From contig JABUSD010000216.1 of the NCBI GenBank assembly GCA_021442845.1, forward strand, positions 1 through 14,132: DNA of 14,132 nt, read 5' to 3'. Source of the stretch: Holdemanella sp. GTDB lineage: Bacteria > Bacillota_I > Bacilli_A > Erysipelotrichales > Erysipelotrichaceae. The position numbers and the translations under genes were made by a program. Under the pieces are notes generated by a model, which was not told where the DNA came from, ran no database searches, and worked only from the letters and a program-made list of their open reading frames with translations. This document shows, piece after piece, positions 1 through 6,725 of this stretch. Positions within the stretch are counted from its first letter, which is position 1; each line of letters begins with the position of its first letter.

Positions 1-5
1 GGAGA

Positions 6-827
6 TTATACATCTTCTGTTCCTGCTTCACCCAATAGGCGAACAGTTCTAGAACAGTAGTCTTTATCAAAGATGATGATTTCAAAGATATATTCAAAAT
101 TACCATCCAATTTTGCGGATGCTGCATAGCTGATACATGGATAATTTCCTAGTTTAGTCTTGTTGAAATACAACATAGTAACTTCTGTCCATCCTGCATC
201 TTCTGTATAAGAATCTCTGATGTCACTTTCTTTTGTATTTGTATACGATACATTATTTTCTGGCTGTGACATTACATAGAAGATAGAAGTTACTTCATCA
301 CCATCATTTACTAGATAATACTGTGTACCTGAACCATCATTTGGTTCCATTGTCTCTAAATGATATCCTGGAAGTGTCATGCTTGCTGGTCCATATTGAA
401 CAACATCACCCTGGTACAATGCACCAAATGAATATCCTTCAAACAATTCATCAATTGTTGCTGGTTTAGTTTCTTCCTCTTCCTTCTTTTCTTCTTCTTT
501 CTTTTCTTCTTCCTTCTTTTCTTCTTTCTTCTCTTCTGTATCATCGGATCCAAACAAGCTGCAAGCTACACATCCTGTAAATAATGTGCATCCTCCAAAC
601 AATACACCACAGATGATTAAGATGATAATTAATACCTTTCCAATTCCACTTTTCTTTGGTGGTTCTGGCTGTGCGTTAAAAGTAGGCGCTTCTTCTTTGT
701 GTGGTGGAGGTGTTACTGGTTGTACTGGCGTAGGTTCTTCTTCTACAACCGCTTCTACCTTAGCACCACAATTGTTACAAAACTTAGCATCATCGGCTAA
801 TTCATTTCCACAATGTTGACATCTCAT
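6..827 (-). CDS. Zinc-ribbon, single-pass membrane protein with Lys/Glu-rich stalk
   Basis: A 273-residue protein of unknown function. The N-terminus is a zinc ribbon with two CxxC pairs (C3/C6 and C17/C20), the short ribbon often found at the N-terminus of Firmicutes membrane proteins. A Pro/Glu-rich linker follows (about 28-60), then one hydrophobic segment (about 63-92) that holds four further cysteines (C73, C80, C86, C89). Next comes a highly charged Lys/Glu repeat (about 97-120) and a C-terminal domain of about 150 residues that I do not recognise. By the positive-inside rule the ribbon is probably cytoplasmic and the C-terminal domain outside; this is inferred. The start is supported by AAAGGAG at 837-843 (minus). 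It is divergent from the riboswitch-controlled SPFH gene. The nearest description is a zinc-ribbon domain-containing protein; the binding partner is unknown. Confidence 0.85.
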   Translation of the reverse strand: MRCQHCGNELADDAKFCNNCGAKVEAVVEEEPTPVQPVTPPPHKEEAPTFNAQPEPPKKSGIGKVLIIILIICGVLFGGCTLFTGCVACSLFGSDDTEEKKEEKKEEEKKEEEKKEEEETKPATIDELFEGYSFGALYQGDVVQYGPASMTLPGYHLETMEPNDGSGTQYYLVNDGDEVTSIFYVMSQPENNVSYTNTKESDIRDSYTEDAGWTEVTMLYFNKTKLGNYPCISYAASAKLDGNFEYIFEIIIFDKDYCSRTVRLLGEAGTEDV

Positions 828-856
828 AATTATTAACTCCTTTATCTATCACATCC

Positions 857-862
857 ATTATA
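857..862 (-). promoter_or_regulatory. Probable -10 box of the zinc-ribbon gene
   Basis: A perfect TATAAT reads on the minus strand at 862 to 857, about 30 bases upstream of the start codon and just upstream of the AAAGGAG site. No good -35 hexamer lies at 16-18 bases upstream (the best there is GTGTAT), so the promoter is weak or activator-dependent. Confidence 0.4.
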
Positions 863-898
863 CATGAATAGTAGTTAATATACACTAACAAAATCATA

Positions 899-926
899 TT
901 GACACTCTATTGAAACATGGTATTAT
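899..926 (+). promoter_or_regulatory. Sigma-A type promoter for the riboswitch-SPFH unit
   Basis: TTGACA at 899-904 and TATTAT at 921-926 are separated by 16 bases. The predicted transcription start is at about 933, exactly where the first strand of the riboswitch P1 helix begins (934). This agreement supports both the promoter and the riboswitch call. Confidence 0.75.
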
Positions 927-933
927 TATCTAA

Positions 934-1026
934 ACAAAAGAGAGTAGTTAAAGAATAGATGAACGTCATCACAGCTTATAAGCTCGGCTCTATTCGTCAT
1001 GAAAATGATCAACAAGACTTTTGTCC
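934..1026 (+). promoter_or_regulatory. yybP-ykoY family (Mn2+) riboswitch aptamer
   Basis: The leader matches the yybP-ykoY class as I remember its consensus. An AAAAGAGAGTAG block (936-947) corresponds to AAAGGGGAGUAG, a CGTCATCAC block lies at 964-972, CGGC lies at 985-988, and AACAAGACTTTTGTCC (1011-1026) corresponds to the conserved 3' end. The helices fit: P1 934-940 with 1018-1024 (7 bp, perfect), P2 953-959 with 989-995 (7 bp), P3 973-976 with 981-984 (TATA loop), and P4 996-1000 with 1005-1009 closed by a GAAA tetraloop (one G-U pair). P1 has A-U pairs where the remembered consensus has G-C, which fits covariation. The family binds Mn2+ and usually switches genes on. It overlaps the terminator at 1014-1048. 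Confidence 0.85.
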
Positions 1027-1048
1027 TATCTGGATGGAAGTCTTTTTT
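1014..1048 (+). terminator. Riboswitch expression platform: leader terminator
   Basis: AAGACTT (1014-1020) pairs with AAGTCTT (1038-1044). The stem is extended inward by three G-U pairs and TCC/GGA (1024-1026 with 1032-1034), and a run of six T ends at 1048. Its 5' arm includes 1018-1024, the 3' strand of aptamer helix P1, so aptamer and terminator exclude each other. Mn2+ binding should stabilise P1 and allow read-through: an ON transcriptional switch. Confidence 0.8.
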
Positions 1049-1089
1049 CATACAGATAGATCAATTAGAAAGAACAGGAGGTAAATAGT

Positions 1090-2067
1090 ATGCGTTTTTT
1101 TCTAATTCCATTATTTTTTATTATTGTGATTGTATTGGTAATTTCATTCTTAGCAAGCATGCTTCGAATTGTACGAGAATCTGAAGCATATGTCGTTGAA
1201 CGTCTAGGTTCTTACCATGCAACATGGAACACTGGTTTCCACTTTAAAGCTCCTTTTATTGATCGAATTGCAGAAGTTGTCACATTGAAAGAAATTGTAG
1301 CGGATTTTGAACCACAGCCAGTTATCACAAAAGACAATGTTACCATGCAGATTGATACCGTTGTGTATTTAAAGGTAACAGAACCAAAGCTATATGCTTA
1401 TGGTGTTGTCAATCCAATGCGTGCTTTGGAAAACTTAACCGCTACAACATTAAGAAATATCATTGGTGATTTAGAGTTAGACCAGACATTAACATCAAGA
1501 GATGTCATCAATGCGGAAATGCGAAACATTTTAGATGTTGCCACAGATCCATGGGGAATTAAAGTAACACGTGTTGAATTAAAGAACATCCTTCCACCAA
1601 AGGATATTCAGGAAGCCATGGAAAAACAGATGCGTGCAGAACGTAATCGTCGTGAAACAATTCTGGAAGCAGAAGGACACAAACAAGCCATCATCACTCG
1701 TAAAGAGGGGGATAAGCAAGCTATGATTCTGGAAGCAGAAGCAGCCAAAGCCGTAAAGATTGCCCAGGCAGAAGCCGAAGCTAAATCCATTCAATTAGTC
1801 AATGAAGCAACCGCAAAAGGTTTACAGATGATTATTGATGTTGCAGGTAAAGATGGACTTCTAGTGTTAAAACAATTAGAATCCCTTGAAAAGGTAGCCA
1901 ATGGGAATTCCACTAAGTTAATCATTCCTAGCCAGTTAACAGAAAGCACTTCTGGTTTAGTATCAACCGCAACACTTCTTAAAGAAGGATTTACAGATGC
2001 CAGCCTTAAGTTAGAACAGCCACCGCTTCCAGAAGAAGATCCTTGTTGTGATAAACCACTGAAATAA
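1090..2067 (+). CDS. SPFH/Band 7 (stomatin/prohibitin-like) membrane protein
   Basis: A 325-residue membrane-scaffold protein of the SPFH superfamily (QmcA/stomatin-like). An N-terminal hydrophobic anchor (about 2-25) is followed by the Band 7 domain (about 28-190, opening VRESEAYVVERLGSYH). A long Ala/Glu-rich coiled coil (about 185-245, many EAE/AEA units) then drives oligomerisation in this family, and the C-terminal tail is acidic and Pro-rich and ends with a Cys pair (PCC). Length is normal for the family. The start is fixed by AGGAGGT at 1076-1082, 7 bases before ATG. Family members form ring or cage assemblies in the inner membrane and often regulate membrane proteases; an NfeD partner is common, but none is encoded in this window. 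It is monocistronic, with promoter, Mn2+-type riboswitch and terminator of its own. The link to manganese is inferred from the leader. Confidence 0.92.
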   Translation: MRFFLIPLFFIIVIVLVISFLASMLRIVRESEAYVVERLGSYHATWNTGFHFKAPFIDRIAEVVTLKEIVADFEPQPVITKDNVTMQIDTVVYLKVTEPKLYAYGVVNPMRALENLTATTLRNIIGDLELDQTLTSRDVINAEMRNILDVATDPWGIKVTRVELKNILPPKDIQEAMEKQMRAERNRRETILEAEGHKQAIITRKEGDKQAMILEAEAAKAVKIAQAEAEAKSIQLVNEATAKGLQMIIDVAGKDGLLVLKQLESLEKVANGNSTKLIIPSQLTESTSGLVSTATLLKEGFTDASLKLEQPPLPEEDPCCDKPLK

Positions 2068-2077
2068 TGGGTATACG

Positions 2078-2113
2078 AAAAGACAGATTCACGTAAGTGA
2101 TGCCTGTCTTTTT
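2078..2113 (+). terminator. Intrinsic terminator of the SPFH gene
   Basis: AAAAGACAG (2078-2086) pairs with CTGTCTTTT (2104-2112), an inner TCAC/GTGA stem has a GTAA loop, and the 3' side is T-rich. It begins 11 bases after the stop codon. Confidence 0.85.
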
Positions 2114-2178
2114 CTCCATTTACACCCTGATAAACGCATAACATATACCATCAATAATGTATATGCAATAATTTGATT

Positions 2179-2211
2179 TAAAAAGACTGGGTCTATTTTA
2201 TAGACCCAGTC
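2179..2211 (-). terminator. Intrinsic terminator at the end of the PTS operon
   Basis: GACTGGGTCTA (2185-2195) and TAGACCCAGTC (2201-2211) form a perfect 11-bp stem with a 5-base loop. Read on the minus strand, it is followed by TTTTTAAA (from 2184 down), a U-tract. No T-run follows on the plus strand, so it serves the leftward operon ending with the IIA gene. Confidence 0.88.
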
Positions 2212-2236
2212 CCAATATATAGGAAGAGATTAACTT

Positions 2237-2623
2237 TTATTCAATCATGCTATTTACATTCATAATAGCTTCACGAGATGCTTCAATTAATTCATCATAG
2301 TCATAGTTATCAGATAAACGATTGCATAATAACTGAAGAACCATAGCTAGATTCATACCTGCGATTACCTGTACTTTATCTGATACTAACCCTGTACAGC
2401 ATAGACAAGGTGTACCTCCTAGTAAATCAACGATTAATACAACACCTTCTCCTGTATCTACTTCTGCAATTTTATCCTCAATTCTTTTTTTATAACTTTC
2501 TGGTGATTCCTGGTTTTCTAGGCATAAGTATCCATATTGTTCACTTTCCCCTATAAACCAGCCTGAAGTTTCATACATTCCTTTGGCTAATGGACCATGG
2601 CTAAGCAAAATAATACCTTTCAT
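2237..2623 (-). CDS. PTS mannose/fructose/sorbose-family subunit IIA
   Basis: A 128-residue EIIA domain of the mannose-type PTS. It accepts phosphate from HPr on a histidine and passes it to IIB. H9 in LLSHGPLAKGM is the phosphorylation site by family comparison. VDLLGGTPC (about 65-73) and AGMNLAMVLQ match the conserved DLxGGTP and NLPM-like motifs. Length is that of a stand-alone IIA. AGGAG lies 8 bases before the ATG. It is the last gene of the operon, far from IIB and IIC-IID, with the alcohol dehydrogenase 32 bases upstream and a strong terminator downstream. The distance from its partners is unusual but not exceptional. Substrate cannot be read from this subunit. Confidence 0.93.
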   Translation of the reverse strand: MKGIILLSHGPLAKGMYETSGWFIGESEQYGYLCLENQESPESYKKRIEDKIAEVDTGEGVVLIVDLLGGTPCLCCTGLVSDKVQVIAGMNLAMVLQLLCNRLSDNYDYDELIEASREAIMNVNSMIE

Positions 2624-2655
2624 ATCATTTCTCCTGTTTCGTAATTATTACAAAT

Positions 2656-3858
2656 TTATTTTCTCACAATTTCTAATAATTCGCGAATCTCTTCTTTATT
2701 CAACTTACAATAATAGAATGGCCCTTCTGGTACACGTGACATGATATTATCCATATCTTCATCTGTAATTTCTCTTCGAGCTAACTCTGTCAATGTTGCT
2801 GGCATTCCCAATTCATCCTTTAACCAATGACGGAAACGATTGATTCCTAATTGACATGTTAGTTTTAAATCCTTAGGATCTACAACAACATCAAATACTC
2901 TATTTGAAAATTGAGCAATTTTTGGCCATGTTTCTTCTTTATGATCCAATCCATATTGTAGTAATGCAGGCATTAATACAGCTAATCCAGCACCATGAGC
3001 TGTATCAAATACAGCTGTCATATGTGCTTCAATCAAATGAGCTCCTCCACTTGGGAAACCATCTCTACCAATACGGCATGTATCATTATGTGCAAAAGAT
3101 GCATCCAATAACATTTCTGCTCGGTATTCATAATTTGTTGGTTCTTTTATACATAAAGGACCATATTTAACAGCTGTTCTCATTGCACTTTCTGCAAAAC
3201 TGTCACCTAAATAGGATGTTGAATAACACATATAAGAATCAAAAGCATGGGCAAAGATATCCGCCGATCCGGCTCCTGTCTGGAATGCTGGAACTGTATA
3301 TGTAATCTCTGGATTTAATATTGCGAATGAACAACGAATATGATTGAACATGAAAGATAGTTTTGTCTTTGTATCTATGTCATCATAGATAACAGCAGAA
3401 CCTGAACTTTCCGAACCTGTTGCTGCAATCGTTGCGATTGATCCAACTGGAATCATCTTTTCTGGAACTGATCCTGTATAGAAATCCATTACATCACCAT
3501 CATATGCCAACTGCAAAGCGATTGTCTTAGCTGTATCAATGGTAGATCCTCCACCTATTGCCAATACAAAATCCACACCAAATTCTTGTGATTTCTTAAT
3601 TCCTTCTAAAGCAAGGGTTAGTCTTGGATTTGGTTGTACACCTTCTAACTCGATATATGGTAGTCCTTCTTCATCCAATGTTTTAGCAACTTTATCAAAC
3701 AATCCGCTGCTTTTGATGAATCCTCCTCCATCTGTAACGATGATGACTTTTGTTCCACCATACTTTTTAATCATCTTTCCTGTTTTTAGTTCTGCATCTT
3801 TACCAAAAACTAATTCTGTTCCCATTTTATAATTAAAATCTTGAAAAATTTTATCCAT
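2656..3858 (-). CDS. Iron-containing alcohol dehydrogenase (butanol dehydrogenase-like)
   Basis: A 400-residue group III (Fe-type) NAD(P)H-dependent alcohol dehydrogenase. The N-terminal nucleotide-binding half contains GGGSTIDTAK (102-111). The metal site is visible as D200, H204, H274 and H288 (ADIFAHAF; GGAHLIEAHM; TAHGAGLAVLMP). The closest family by opening and layout is the BdhA/YugJ-type butanol dehydrogenase. The likely role is reduction of an aldehyde released by the operon's aldolase, or redox balance; this is inferred from context. It lies after an intergenic gap of about 100 bases with two inverted repeats, and its ribosome site (AGAAAGAG) is weak, so it may be controlled separately from the genes upstream. 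IIA follows at once. No key residue is missing. Confidence 0.9.
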   Translation of the reverse strand: MDKIFQDFNYKMGTELVFGKDAELKTGKMIKKYGGTKVIIVTDGGGFIKSSGLFDKVAKTLDEEGLPYIELEGVQPNPRLTLALEGIKKSQEFGVDFVLAIGGGSTIDTAKTIALQLAYDGDVMDFYTGSVPEKMIPVGSIATIAATGSESSGSAVIYDDIDTKTKLSFMFNHIRCSFAILNPEITYTVPAFQTGAGSADIFAHAFDSYMCYSTSYLGDSFAESAMRTAVKYGPLCIKEPTNYEYRAEMLLDASFAHNDTCRIGRDGFPSGGAHLIEAHMTAVFDTAHGAGLAVLMPALLQYGLDHKEETWPKIAQFSNRVFDVVVDPKDLKLTCQLGINRFRHWLKDELGMPATLTELARREITDEDMDNIMSRVPEGPFYYCKLNKEEIRELLEIVRK

Positions 3859-3873
3859 ATTATGCTCTTTCTA

Positions 3874-3912
3874 GGCCAATTGTTCTACATATACCTATTG
3901 GCCATCGGTATA
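3874..3912 (-). promoter_or_regulatory. Two mutually exclusive hairpins in the alcohol dehydrogenase leader
   Basis: GGCCAAT (3874-3880) can pair with ATTGGCC (3897-3903). TATACC (3890-3895) can instead pair with GGTATA (3907-3912). The first stem's 3' arm lies in the second's loop and the two cannot form together. The region ends about 15 bases before the start codon. No known riboswitch class is recognised. Confidence 0.4.
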
Positions 3913-3917
3913 CATAG

Positions 3918-3955
3918 TTTGCACTGTGAATACGGCTCATTATTCACAGTGCAAA
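3918..3955. repeat. Perfect 15-bp inverted repeat between the YczE-like and alcohol dehydrogenase genes
   Basis: TTTGCACTGTGAATA (3918-3932) and TATTCACAGTGCAAA (3941-3955) are perfect inverse complements around an 8-base loop. The repeat begins (minus strand) 6 bases after the YczE-like stop. No T-tract follows on either strand, so it is not a standard terminator. It could be an mRNA 3'-end stabiliser, a processing site or an operator. Confidence 0.9.
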
Positions 3956-3960
3956 TCTAG

Positions 3961-4560
3961 CTAATTATAGCCAACTCCTTTATTTATCATTTTTCTAAAC
4001 ATATCGATAAGCGGTGCCATCAAAGCAAAACTTAATACGGTTCCCATTCCAATCTGTCCATGCAGCAAAACCCCTAAGAAAAGGGCTGTACCATCACAGA
4101 TAAAACGAACTGTACGGAATGATAGTTTTGTTCTATCCGTAAGAATCAATGTGATTCCATCATAAACAGTGGCTCCCATTTTTGATTCAATCATTAAGGC
4201 AGCACCAAATGCAAATATCGACAGCGATAATACATCACTTAAAAATCCTACAAAAATATTTGGACTAGCAGGATAGATACTCATAGCAAAATCAATTGGA
4301 AACTTTAGAATAAATACACTTAGTATCATTCCAATACCAACAAGCTTTCGATCAACAAAGAAAATAACAATAATAAATACAGCATTGAATATAGTGTTTA
4401 TTGTTCCTAAGGATAAGTTTGTTTTTGCGGAAATACCAGTAAAAGCTGCATTTAATGTATCTGCGCCATAGCCAGTCTTCGTCAACATGCCAGCCCCAAA
4501 ACCGACTAATAGAATACCGATAATTCCTAGGAGGATGCTCTTTAAATGGATATTTTTCAT
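3961..4560 (-). CDS. YczE/YitT-like multi-pass membrane protein
   Basis: A 199-residue integral membrane protein with five or six hydrophobic segments (about 8-27, 48-68, 73-93, 103-125, 148-165, 168-186). The N-terminal GFGAGMLTKTGYGADTLN and the later MIESKMGATVYDGITLIL are related half-repeats (small-residue-rich helix, then G-x-D/Y-G), as in the YczE/YyaS/YitT family. The biochemical function of the family is not established; a transport role is often assumed. The start follows the stop of the upstream gene by one base, so the two are probably translated together. Its position inside a catabolic operon suggests export or exchange of a product, but this is inference. Confidence 0.75.
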   Translation of the reverse strand: MKNIHLKSILLGIIGILLVGFGAGMLTKTGYGADTLNAAFTGISAKTNLSLGTINTIFNAVFIIVIFFVDRKLVGIGMILSVFILKFPIDFAMSIYPASPNIFVGFLSDVLSLSIFAFGAALMIESKMGATVYDGITLILTDRTKLSFRTVRFICDGTALFLGVLLHGQIGMGTVLSFALMAPLIDMFRKMINKGVGYN

Positions 4561-4561
4561 A

Positions 4562-5107
4562 TTATTTCTTCTTTGTTACCTTCTGAATGTCTTTATGTTT
4601 CTTTCTGAAAAAGCTATGAATATCTCTTACTAGCCTTTCCTCAATATCCAAATGGACGATTGCTGAATTAATTGGAATATTTGATTTACAATAGATGGTC
4701 ATTTTCTGATCGTTTTCTGTATTCTTTTTATTAAAATCAATAGTATATTTTTTCATATGTGCATATTCCATAATACCTTCATATCCCACTACTGCATTTT
4801 CATAAATTCCTAGTTTATCTTTATTTCTTGCATAAAAGAACAAAGGGAAAATCACTCTTGCAGCATATAAAGAAAGAAGAGCAACAAAGAAATATAAACC
4901 TATCTTGTTTTTAATAAACTGTATATAGATTACGCACCCAGCTAGCAATAAGCTAGCTGCTCCTCGCATAAGAAACTGTATCTTTTCTCTTTTTTGCAAC
5001 ACTGATTTTGTAACAAAAATGCAATTACCAAGATTTTTCATCTTTCTTTCATTTATAATCAGCATCACAACTATATACCCAACCAAACATATAATTCCTA
5101 CTATCAT
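4562..5107 (-). CDS. Small membrane protein of unknown function (DUF5673-like tail)
   Basis: A 181-residue protein. It has a hydrophobic N-terminal segment (about 2-18), a basic loop (about 20-46), a second and third hydrophobic segment (about 49-64 and 68-92), and a soluble C-terminal domain (about 95-181) beginning KLGIYENAVVGYEG, ending in a Lys-rich tail. The IYENAV start followed by alternating strands recalls the small DUF5673-type domain, at low confidence. AGGAG lies 9 bases before the ATG and immediately follows the U-tract of the hairpin at 5121-5162, so expression depends on read-through. It is one base from the YczE-like gene, and the pair may form a membrane unit. No function is assigned. 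Confidence 0.65.
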   Translation of the reverse strand: MIVGIICLVGYIVVMLIINERKMKNLGNCIFVTKSVLQKREKIQFLMRGAASLLLAGCVIYIQFIKNKIGLYFFVALLSLYAARVIFPLFFYARNKDKLGIYENAVVGYEGIMEYAHMKKYTIDFNKKNTENDQKMTIYCKSNIPINSAIVHLDIEERLVRDIHSFFRKKHKDIQKVTKKK

Positions 5108-5120
5108 AAATCCACTCTCC

Positions 5121-5162
5121 TAAAAATTAAACTCACCAGAAAAACTTATTCCAGTGAGTTTA
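5121..5162 (-). terminator. Intrinsic terminator inside the operon
   Basis: On the minus strand TAAACTCACT (5162 to 5153) pairs with GGTGAGTTTA (5137 to 5128), 10 bp including one terminal G-U pair, followed by ATTTTT (5127 to 5122). The mismatch it would make on the plus strand (A opposite C) becomes a G-U pair only in the leftward RNA. It lies just after the hydroxyacid dehydrogenase stop and likely reduces expression of the four downstream genes. Confidence 0.75.
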
Positions 5163-5171
5163 CATCATTCT

Positions 5172-6233
5172 TTAAGCTTTTCTACTAGCAACTGGTTTTC
5201 CATCAAGATAATCTTCGATGTAACCAGCTATAATCTGTGCTGAAACAACATCCATATCCCCAGCCATACCAGCCAGGTGTGGAGTTAAAATAACATTATC
5301 TAACGTTCTTAAAATGTGATCATCTGGTAATGGTTCTGTCTGCAATACATCTAGAGCAGCACCGCGAATCTTGCGTTCTTTTAATGCTTCGATCAAGGCT
5401 TCTTCTTCAATCAATCCACCTCTTGCAGTATTAATAATAAACGCTGTTGGTTTCATGCATGCAATCTGTTTTTTACCAACTAGATTCTTTGTTTCTGGTA
5501 ACAATCTTGCATGAACTGTAATCGTATCTGCCTTAGCCATCACTTCGTTTAATGGTAACATTGTTACCCCATATTCATCTGCCTGTTCCTGTGTTACAAA
5601 TGGATCATAGGCAATGAATTTGAATCCAAAATTCTTCAATCGATTAACCACTTTCTTACCAATGATTCCAAACCCAACCAATCCGATTGTCAAATCACGA
5701 TATAGTTCTGGATAGAAATAAGGTTGTAATTCTTCTTCAAGTCCTGGTTTCCACCATTTATTAACATATGTCACACCACGGTTTGCATCTAAGATTAAAG
5801 CACATGTAAAGTCAGCAACTGGTTCTGAAACTCGTCCAGGCGCGCAACATACTTGAACTCCTTTTTCCTTAGCATAAGCTAAGTCAATATTTTCAACACC
5901 ACTTCGCATTGCAGCCACTAATTCTAATTTTTCACCTGCATCCATCAATGCTTTTCCTACTGCTGAAAAACCAACGACTACAACACTCGCTTCTTTTACC
6001 TTTGCTAAATATTCTTCTGAATGCTTAACCCAGTTTGGCCCTCTTGTTTCCACTTTTAATGCAGCTGATCGCCAGTCATCTCCTTCGCAATATAGACCAT
6101 CATCATGAACAAATTCCACTTCATAATCGTGTCTTTCTGCTAAATCGGTAAAGATTTTCTTTACGGCTGGTTTGCCTTGTCCGATGACTTCGAATTCAAG
6201 ACCATTTACTACAAGCATTTTCTTTTTCATCAT
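5172..6233 (-). CDS. D-isomer-specific 2-hydroxyacid dehydrogenase
   Basis: An NAD-dependent dehydrogenase of the phosphoglycerate dehydrogenase/glyoxylate-hydroxypyruvate reductase family, 353 residues. The nucleotide-binding domain has GLVGFGIIG (about 184-192). The catalytic triad is visible: R271 (NTARGG), E300 (DVLQTEP) and H319 (LTPHLAG). The sugar-acid end product is not evident; reduction or oxidation of a keto or hydroxy acid from the pathway is inferred. Three in-frame starts exist: TTG at 6236, ATG at 6233 and ATG at 6230. ATG 6233 is chosen because it overlaps the IIB stop as TGATG and AAAGGA lies 5 bases before it; ATG 6230 is also possible. A terminator-like hairpin follows. Confidence 0.9.
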   Translation of the reverse strand: MMKKKMLVVNGLEFEVIGQGKPAVKKIFTDLAERHDYEVEFVHDDGLYCEGDDWRSAALKVETRGPNWVKHSEEYLAKVKEASVVVVGFSAVGKALMDAGEKLELVAAMRSGVENIDLAYAKEKGVQVCCAPGRVSEPVADFTCALILDANRGVTYVNKWWKPGLEEELQPYFYPELYRDLTIGLVGFGIIGKKVVNRLKNFGFKFIAYDPFVTQEQADEYGVTMLPLNEVMAKADTITVHARLLPETKNLVGKKQIACMKPTAFIINTARGGLIEEEALIEALKERKIRGAALDVLQTEPLPDDHILRTLDNVILTPHLAGMAGDMDVVSAQIIAGYIEDYLDGKPVASRKA

Positions 6234-6724
6234 CAATTTCCTTTCAATCCTTTTTCAATCTGTTCAAAAGTATACTTTGGATTCACTGGTGTCTGATGAC
6301 AATATACATTTACACCAGCATCTACCATTTCCTTTAGCATTTTATACTCTTCATCTGAAAGACATACAGTAGCACATGCTAGTTTTCTTCCTTCTTCCAT
6401 TGGAACCTGTGCAACATTTAAATGTCCTACATTAAATCCTAATTTCCATGCTTCATATGCGCTTTTTACAGTTCGATAGATGACTATGATATTTCCTTTA
6501 CCAAATTTAGTTTCCATATATTTGTTAACTCCATCTGGAATATCATACGCTTCAACTTTTGAACCTCTTAAACTTGCTCTCATCATCGCAAGTGCTAATT
6601 TATCATTTACTGTAGCCTTATCTAAAATTACAATCTTGTTTGCTTTTGTTGATGTTACCCACGCATAAGCGACTTGTCCGTGTGCCAATCTGTAATCAAC
6701 ACGATTTAATACTATTTTTCCCAT
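6233..6724 (-). CDS. PTS mannose/fructose/sorbose-family subunit IIB
   Basis: A 163-residue EIIB domain of the mannose-type PTS, full length for the family. It takes phosphate from IIA and phosphorylates the incoming sugar. H15 in VDYRLAHGQV is the phosphorylation site (family form DDRLIHGQV). VGHLNVAQVP (about 97-106) is the second conserved block. It begins one base after the epimerase stop, with GAGG upstream, and its TGA stop overlaps the dehydrogenase start. That TGA ends a family-normal protein, which is evidence that TGA is a normal stop in this genome. Confidence 0.94.
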   Translation of the reverse strand: MGKIVLNRVDYRLAHGQVAYAWVTSTKANKIVILDKATVNDKLALAMMRASLRGSKVEAYDIPDGVNKYMETKFGKGNIIVIYRTVKSAYEAWKLGFNVGHLNVAQVPMEEGRKLACATVCLSDEEYKMLKEMVDAGVNVYCHQTPVNPKYTFEQIEKGLKGN

Positions 6725-6725
6725 T

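Noticed and set aside
475-540. Repetitive tct/ttc-rich tract as a regulatory or CRISPR-like repeat
   Set aside because: It is the coding sequence of the Lys/Glu-rich stalk read on the minus strand; codon repetition explains it.
586-819. Open frame of 77 codons on the plus strand inside the zinc-ribbon gene
   Set aside because: It is antisense to a gene with clear CxxC motifs and a membrane segment, has no ribosome site, and its composition mirrors the opposite strand.
3918-3955. The 15-bp inverted repeat as an ordinary rho-independent terminator
   Set aside because: No T-run follows the stem on either strand; kept as a structured repeat of unknown role.
6234-6236. TTG at 6236 as the start of the hydroxyacid dehydrogenase
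   Set aside because: Two ATG codons follow immediately (6233 and 6230), both better placed relative to AAAGGA at 6239-6244.
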